DNA from: Symbiodinium natans
Lineage: Eukaryota; Sar; Dinophyceae; Suessiales; Symbiodiniaceae
NCBI GenBank assembly: GCA_905221605.1
Contig: CAJNDS010000158.1
Coordinates: 598,176 to 662,175 of the forward strand
Length of the DNA stretch: 64,000 bases
Direction of reading: 5' to 3'
Part shown: piece by piece, positions 61,383 through 64,000 of the stretch
Layout: each line of letters opens with the position of its first letter
How positions within the stretch are numbered: the stretch's first letter is position 1
Notes under the pieces: model-generated
What the model was told of the DNA's origin: nothing
Seen by the model: the letters and a program-made list of their open reading frames with translations, nothing else
Database searches by the model: none
Translations under genes and position numbers: made by a program

Positions 61383-62224
61383 GGTCTGGAGCAGCTGGGG
61401 CACATGGCTGATCGACAAGCAGGCGAAGACCACCCACATCCTTCACAGCTTCCAAAATAGGGGGAGCCCGCAAGCCCAAGTGAATCTTGTGGCCGAGAGC
61501 TACTCGGCGATGTTTGCAAAATGTTTCGAATGTTTATAGGTACCACAAGGTGAGGTCACACACACACACGGACGAAGAACGGGAGCGGAAGCTCAGCGGA
61601 ACGGTGCTTAGGTTCTCGAGGGCATGGTTGTGACAGCCGAAAGCATTTGCGTGTGGTTACGTAGCAGTGTCCACTCTGGAAGGGGCAGCCTACTGTTGTG
61701 GTCTTTCAATGTCTTGGGCTACCATGAGAGGGTCTGCATGTCAAGCTTGTCCCGAGAAATACCCTCGAGCTGCGCTTCAGGAGAGTTCAGGGCAGAGCGC
61801 CCAGACACTTGGGTTCTGCATCCTGAATAAACAGAGCGGCTTCTGGTGCAGGTATCATACAGGCGATCACCGAGGGCAACTACCGTCCCAATCCAAACGC
61901 TGATAAGTTTAGCGTGGCTGAGCTGCATCTTAAACAGTGGGATGGGCATCAGGGGGTATTTCATGGCTGCTTGTTTGCCGTCTGAGGTGGAGCTTACAAT
62001 TGCGGAAATCGACAAGCTCAAGTCGTCGGCCTTTGGGCTCCGATGATGCGGCTTGTACCTGCGTGCTTCCTAGCTTTGGGCAGAGTGCCTCTGCTTCGAC
62101 GGGTATGCTGAATGAAGCGCGCTGCTCGGACATCAGCGCCCGAGGGTACCAGGAAGGGAAGCCTGTAGCGGGCCTAAAGCAGCTGGGACAAGAAAGGGCG
62201 GCTGTTCTCATTTTTCCCACTTAG
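61383..62224 (+). CDS. Unrecognised gene, exon cluster with a terminal stop
   Basis: Exon candidates: 61383-61530 (WGTWLIDKQAKTTHILHSFQ; AQVNLVAESYSAMF), 61537-61627 (DEERERKLSGTVLRFSRA), 61852-61975 (AITEGNYRPNPNADKFSVAE; LHLKQWDGHQGVF), 61987-62040 (VELTIAEIDKLKSSAFGL) and about 62040-62224 (GMLNEARCSDISARGYQEGK; LKQLGQERAAVLIFPT) to TAG. All are strongly biased. No domain recognised. Confidence 0.5.
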
Positions 62225-62573
62225 ATAGCTTCCTATGCAGTCCCGCGTTCCATGGACTGGCAGAGCTGTGTTGCCAAGGGTAGATGGACATCCTAATTAT
62301 TGCTCACGGGGGAGGGTGGAGCACATGGGGAGGAGATTCAGGTCAACGCAATAACCTCACCAAGGGCTTGGGGCTTGTAGGCTTGAGGGCGACGTCGCGA
62401 ATACAACGGGGATGACAGCCTGAAGCAAGCTCAGCATCAGGAGGACATAGGAACCAAAGCTAAGAACAGAGGTGCCAGCAAATGAAGACGATTAGGCACA
62501 GCTGCTGGCCTGCTCTAGGCAAATCACGCTTGTGGGCGTTGCTATGTTCTTCGTGGCGTGGTGCACTTTTTAG

Positions 62574-62680
62574 GTACACCGCTCAAGGCGTGTGCTCGAT
62601 GCACAAGTATTTGCTGGATGGTGCGACTCACACAGCTGGGGAGCATCCAATTCGCCTCACATATGGGCGGCAAGTGTAGT
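62574..62680 (+). CDS. Candidate exon: HKYLLDGATHTAGEHPIRLT
   Basis: YTAQGVCSMHKYLLDGATHT and following residues, acceptor TTTTAG, stop or donor at 62678. Strong bias. Confidence 0.5.
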
Positions 62681-63175
62681 TTGTGAGATTTGCAAGCAGT
62701 CGAATCCACTTAGATGCCGATTCATGGCACCATGCGTCTGAATCTCAAAGTGGCAGTTGCCTGGCCGAGGCCCAAAAAGCAGCAAGTAATTGTGAGACTC
62801 TTTCACAAGTGCTGATTAAAGTTTACCGCAATTGGAAGGGGCAAGATACCCGTGTTGCCGCGGTCGAAGTATATGTTCTTGCTGTTCGCTCGCCTTTCCC
62901 GGTTCCATCTGCAGTACTGTAGTAGTGGAGGTGTGAAAGGAGGTAGGCAACAAGCCCCGAGCATGGCAGACGCTGCTGAAAGTGCCTTGGCCGTGTCATG
63001 GAATGTCGCAAAATTTCCTAGTGGCCAGAGCGAGTAGGCACATAGCAAGTGCAAGGAGGATGAGCTTCCTTTTCCAAATTTTGGTCGATGACGCGCTGGC
63101 TTGTTCATTGTGCAAGAGCTGACGTTGAGTTTGCATATAGGGAATCCACTGCGCCGAGGCGATCTGCCACAGTTT

Positions 63176-63777
63176 ATGGAGGGGCGGTATGACATTTTCG
63201 AAAAGAATACGTTCTTGGATTTTCCTGCCCCAAAGCCGTTGATGCTGGAGAAGGCCCAGACCGATCCCCCGCCGGGGCTGGAGGGACTCTGCGGGATTTC
63301 CAGCAAGTTCGTCTCAGAAACGGACAGATCAGAGGATTCCACAGCAGTCGACGAGGCAGAAGCTGCTCCACCCCCTCTGCCACTGGAAGTCTTTGTGACT
63401 CCCGACTGCTTCGAGGATCCGGAGCTTCCCAGGCTCTCGGCGCCGGCCTTCATCCCGATGCACGGCGCTCCAGGAGTTCCGATGCAGACGCAGAACTTGC
63501 CCGCGAACTTGCTGCCGGGGATTCCCGATGCCTTCAGCTTCGAGAACCAGCTCTCTGTGGGTCCCACTCACTTGCCGCCTGAGGTCTACCGTCCCAAAAA
63601 GCAGATCCTCTTAGAGCCTTGGTAGCATGCTAGCTCGCGTTGTTTTTATCAGGGCTGTGTTTCCTCAGTGCCTTAGTGTTGCAGTGGCTGCCGCATGTGG
63701 TGCTCTCAAGGAAGAGATGCTGGCACCTTCGGTGGTGCCCGTCACGGAACTCGCAACGCCCAAGCTCCGCGGCATGG
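63176..63777 (+). CDS. Start of a dinoflagellate-type gene (KNTFLDF / PPPGLE)
   Basis: ATG 63176 opens MEGRYDIFEKNTFLDFPAPK, followed by TDPPPGLEGL, an acidic part (ETDRSEDSTAVDEAEAAPPP) and a Pro-rich part to the frame's TAG at 63623. A GTAGCATG donor (GT at 63622-63623, overlapping that TAG) and a CCTCAG acceptor at about 63670 would instead join to a biased exon (ALKEEMLAPSVVPVTELATP KLRGM) that ends at GTAAGC (63778). I recall K-N-T-F-[IL]-D near the N-terminus of many dinoflagellate proteins, including Mei2-like RNA-binding ones, so function is not inferred. The gene continues beyond the window. Confidence 0.7.
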
Positions 63778-63832
63778 TGTAAGCAAGTGAGTGCTGTGGC
63801 GGCATGCTCTTACTTGAGGCGGCACACGTTGA

Positions 63833-63914
63833 AACCCTAAACCCTAAACCCTAAGCCCTAAACCCTAAACCCGAAACCCTAAGCCCTAGACCCTAAACCC
63901 TAAACCCCAAACCC
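63833..63914 (-). repeat. Telomere-like array (CCCTAAA)n
   Basis: About eleven units in the presumed second intron of the last gene. Confidence 0.93.
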
Positions 63915-64000
63915 GATTGGAGTTGTGTAAGATTCGATGTGCCCGAAGCACATCCCAGGTTTCCCCCACCGCCACCGGCCATGCCGGCACCCGTCTTGGC

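Overview
The window looks like nuclear DNA of a dinoflagellate, most probably close to Symbiodiniaceae/Suessiales. The reasons are: genes cut into many short exons (20-150 nt) with G/C-biased third codon positions; introns that use GC and apparently GA donors as often as GT; an intronless ubiquitin-like plus ankyrin-repeat gene of a style I associate with symbiodiniacean genomes; a K-N-T-F-L-D-F / PPPGLE N-terminus of a kind I recall from dinoflagellate proteins; and roughly thirty interstitial arrays of the TTTAGGG (CCCTAAA) telomere-type repeat. The assignment is inference. No rRNA, tRNA, CRISPR array or bacterial operon was seen.

Layout. Positions 1-10.9 kb are a composite satellite block: an AT-rich palindromic satellite at both ends (1-600 and 9.0-10.9 kb), a ~650 bp tandem purine/pyrimidine repeat (0.9-6.6 kb), and two ~1.5 kb duplicated units each carrying about seven copies of an 87 bp palindromic repeat that is open on both strands. 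From 11.15 to about 19 kb there is an unrecognised plus-strand multi-exon gene, followed by a degenerate ~10 bp minisatellite (19.38-20.04 kb). From 20.7 kb a large plus-strand kinesin-3 (KIF1-like) gene can be followed exon by exon: N-terminal motor strand, P-loop (split by an intron), switch I, switch II, neck, coiled coil, FHA domain, and KIF1-type post-FHA segments to at least 33.2 kb. Coding-like plus-strand exons continue to 41.33 kb, where a stop overlaps the stop of a probable minus-strand gene (41.33-43.13 kb). A complete intronless ankyrin gene (25359-26615) lies inside a kinesin motor intron. From 43.9 to 62.8 kb there are many further plus-strand exon candidates of unrecognised genes, and at 63.18 kb a new plus-strand gene begins.

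Between and inside the genes are several families of short foldback (MITE- or introner-like) elements, A/T, G/T and poly-G microsatellites, and the telomere-like arrays, many of which sit directly beside exon boundaries. Exon coordinates come from reading frames, splice phase and codon bias by eye. Motor and FHA exons are well supported by mutually consistent phase and family motifs. Exons called only on codon bias are marked with lower confidence.
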